Shown: piece by piece, positions 23,735 to 24,674 of the stretch
Layout: each line of letters starts with the position of its first letter
Numbering within the stretch: the first letter of the stretch is position 1
Position numbers and translations under genes: made by a program
The notes under the pieces: generated by a model
The model's database searches: none
What the model saw: only the letters and a program-made list of their open reading frames with translations
Told to the model about the DNA's origin: nothing
Assembly: GCA_002435835.1 (NCBI GenBank)
Contig: DIVM01000351.1
Coordinates: forward strand, 5,285-29,958
Source: Firmicutes bacterium UBA6132
GTDB taxonomy: Bacteria; Bacillota_A; Clostridia; Tissierellales; Sedimentibacteraceae
Direction of reading: 5' to 3'
DNA: 24,674 nt

Positions 23735-24674
23735 ATGAAAAAGGTTATTTTAAATGGTAGTTCTCTTACGCTGGAGAATCTTGTAGAGGTTGCCAGATAT
23801 AATGCAATTGTGGAACTTGACGAAGCAGCTGCAAAGAGAATTAATGTTTCAAGAGGTATTATAGAGGATTTTGTTAAGAGGGAAAAGGTTGTATATGGTG
23901 TTACAACTGGATTTGGAAAGTTCAGTGATGTTGTTATTTCAAATAATGACTGTAAATTACTACAAAAAAATGTAATCATGACACATGCAGTTGGTGCTGG
24001 AGAATCATTTTCTACAGAAGTGGTACGTGGTATTATGTTACTTAGATTGAACAACTTTGCTAAGGGATTTTCAGGAATTAGACCTGAAACTGTTGCTACG
24101 CTCATAAACATGCTTAATAAGGGTGTTCACCCTGTTGTTCCTCAAAAAGGTTCTTTGGGTGCAAGTGGAGATTTAGCTCCTCTTTCTCATGTTGTTTTAC
24201 CTATGTTGGGAATGGGTCAAGCTGAGTATAATGGAAAAGTAATGTCAGGTAAAGAGGCTATGAAATTAGCTGATATTCCTACTATTGATTTATACGAAAA
24301 AGAAGGCATTGCTTTAATTAATGGAACACAGGTAATGACTTCTGCCGGTGCATTAGCACTTTATGATGCTATAAATCTTGTTAAAATTGCTGATATAACA
24401 GCTGCATTAACAATGGAAGCTTGTAATGGAATTATTACTGCTATGGATCATAAGGTACATGAAGTAAGACCTCACAAAGGTCAATGTGATACAGCCCGTA
24501 TTTTTAGAGAGTTACTTGAAGGAAGTTCTATGATAACAGAACAAGGTGAAGTGAGAGTACAGGATCCTTACTCTCTGAGATGTTTGCCTCAGATACATGG
24601 TGCTACAAAGAATGCTGTGAAATATATAGTTGAACAGGTTGAGGTTGAAATGAATTCTGTAACGGATAATCCAA
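23735..24674 (+). CDS. hutH: Histidine ammonia-lyase, 3' end cut by window edge
   Basis: The first 313 residues of a MIO-dependent ammonia-lyase. VYGVTTGFG (53-61) holds the catalytic Tyr54. Ala143-Ser144-Gly145 in GSLGASGDLAPLSH forms the MIO electrophile. NGTQVMTS and QDPYSLRCLPQ follow in the normal order. Numbering is within one residue of Pseudomonas putida HutH (Tyr53, 142-144). The pair Thr83-His84 (IMTHAVGAGE) matches the S/T-H of histidine lyases, not the F-L of phenylalanine or H-L of tyrosine lyases. It removes ammonia from histidine to give urocanate. The residue corresponding to Glu414 lies beyond the window. It starts a new transcription unit after the IS remnant. Confidence 0.93.
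   Translation, partial: MKKVILNGSSLTLENLVEVARYNAIVELDEAAAKRINVSRGIIEDFVKREKVVYGVTTGFGKFSDVVISNNDCKLLQKNVIMTHAVGAGESFSTEVVRGIMLLRLNNFAKGFSGIRPETVATLINMLNKGVHPVVPQKGSLGASGDLAPLSHVVLPMLGMGQAEYNGKVMSGKEAMKLADIPTIDLYEKEGIALINGTQVMTSAGALALYDAINLVKIADITAALTMEACNGIITAMDHKVHEVRPHKGQCDTARIFRELLEGSSMITEQGEVRVQDPYSLRCLPQIHGATKNAVKYIVEQVEVEMNSVTDNP

Noticed and set aside
23662..24111. 149-codon open frame on the minus strand
   Set aside because: It is antisense to hutH, which has all catalytic motifs and a strong ribosome binding site.
1..24674. CRISPR arrays, tRNA or rRNA genes
   Set aside because: No regularly spaced repeats, cloverleaf-type sequences or rRNA-like stretches were seen on either strand.

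Overview
The window is strongly AT-rich DNA from an anaerobic, spore-forming member of the Clostridia. Three things point that way: low-GC codon use with AGGAGG-type ribosome binding sites, LysM and ferritin-like proteins of the spore-coat type, and a cluster of oxygen-sensitive iron-sulfur enzymes typical of Stickland amino-acid fermenters. I cannot name the species from the sequence alone.

Layout. 1-2933 is a peripheral region: a LysM protein gene cut by the window edge, a ferritin-like coat-type protein, a DHA2-family drug exporter on the opposite strand, and a second, 5'-truncated copy of the LysM gene. 3081-10312 carries, all on the + strand, a 2-enoate reductase, a YczE-type membrane protein, a DUF2088/LarA-like protein, a ketopantoate-reductase-like dehydrogenase and a YjiH-type transporter, separated by intergenic regions of up to 470 bases. 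10351-12354 encodes a long-form urocanase-family protein. A hairpin terminator/attenuator follows. Then comes a tight seven-gene operon (12413-19788): class III CoA-transferase, dehydratase activator, 2-hydroxyacyl-CoA dehydratase alpha and beta subunits, acyl-CoA dehydrogenase, EtfB, EtfA. This is the same gene order as the reductive aromatic-amino-acid (fldAIBC-acdA-etfBA) operon of Clostridium sporogenes. A SARP/BTAD-type regulator with its own promoter follows (19857-22688), then a decayed IS1182-family element, then the first 313 codons of a histidine ammonia-lyase gene.

How it may work together (inference). The seven-gene operon should activate a 2-hydroxy acid to its CoA thioester, dehydrate it to an enoyl-CoA and reduce that, probably by flavin-based electron bifurcation. 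The unusual point is what surrounds it: a urocanase homologue directly upstream, a histidine ammonia-lyase downstream, and a LarA-like protein plus a PanE-like reductase that could make and racemise the 2-hydroxy acid. This suggests a reductive Stickland branch for histidine (imidazolelactate or urocanate to imidazolepropionate), or for a related heteroaromatic acid handled by a divergent urocanase. The 2-enoate reductase offers a second, CoA-independent way to saturate the same kind of acrylate.
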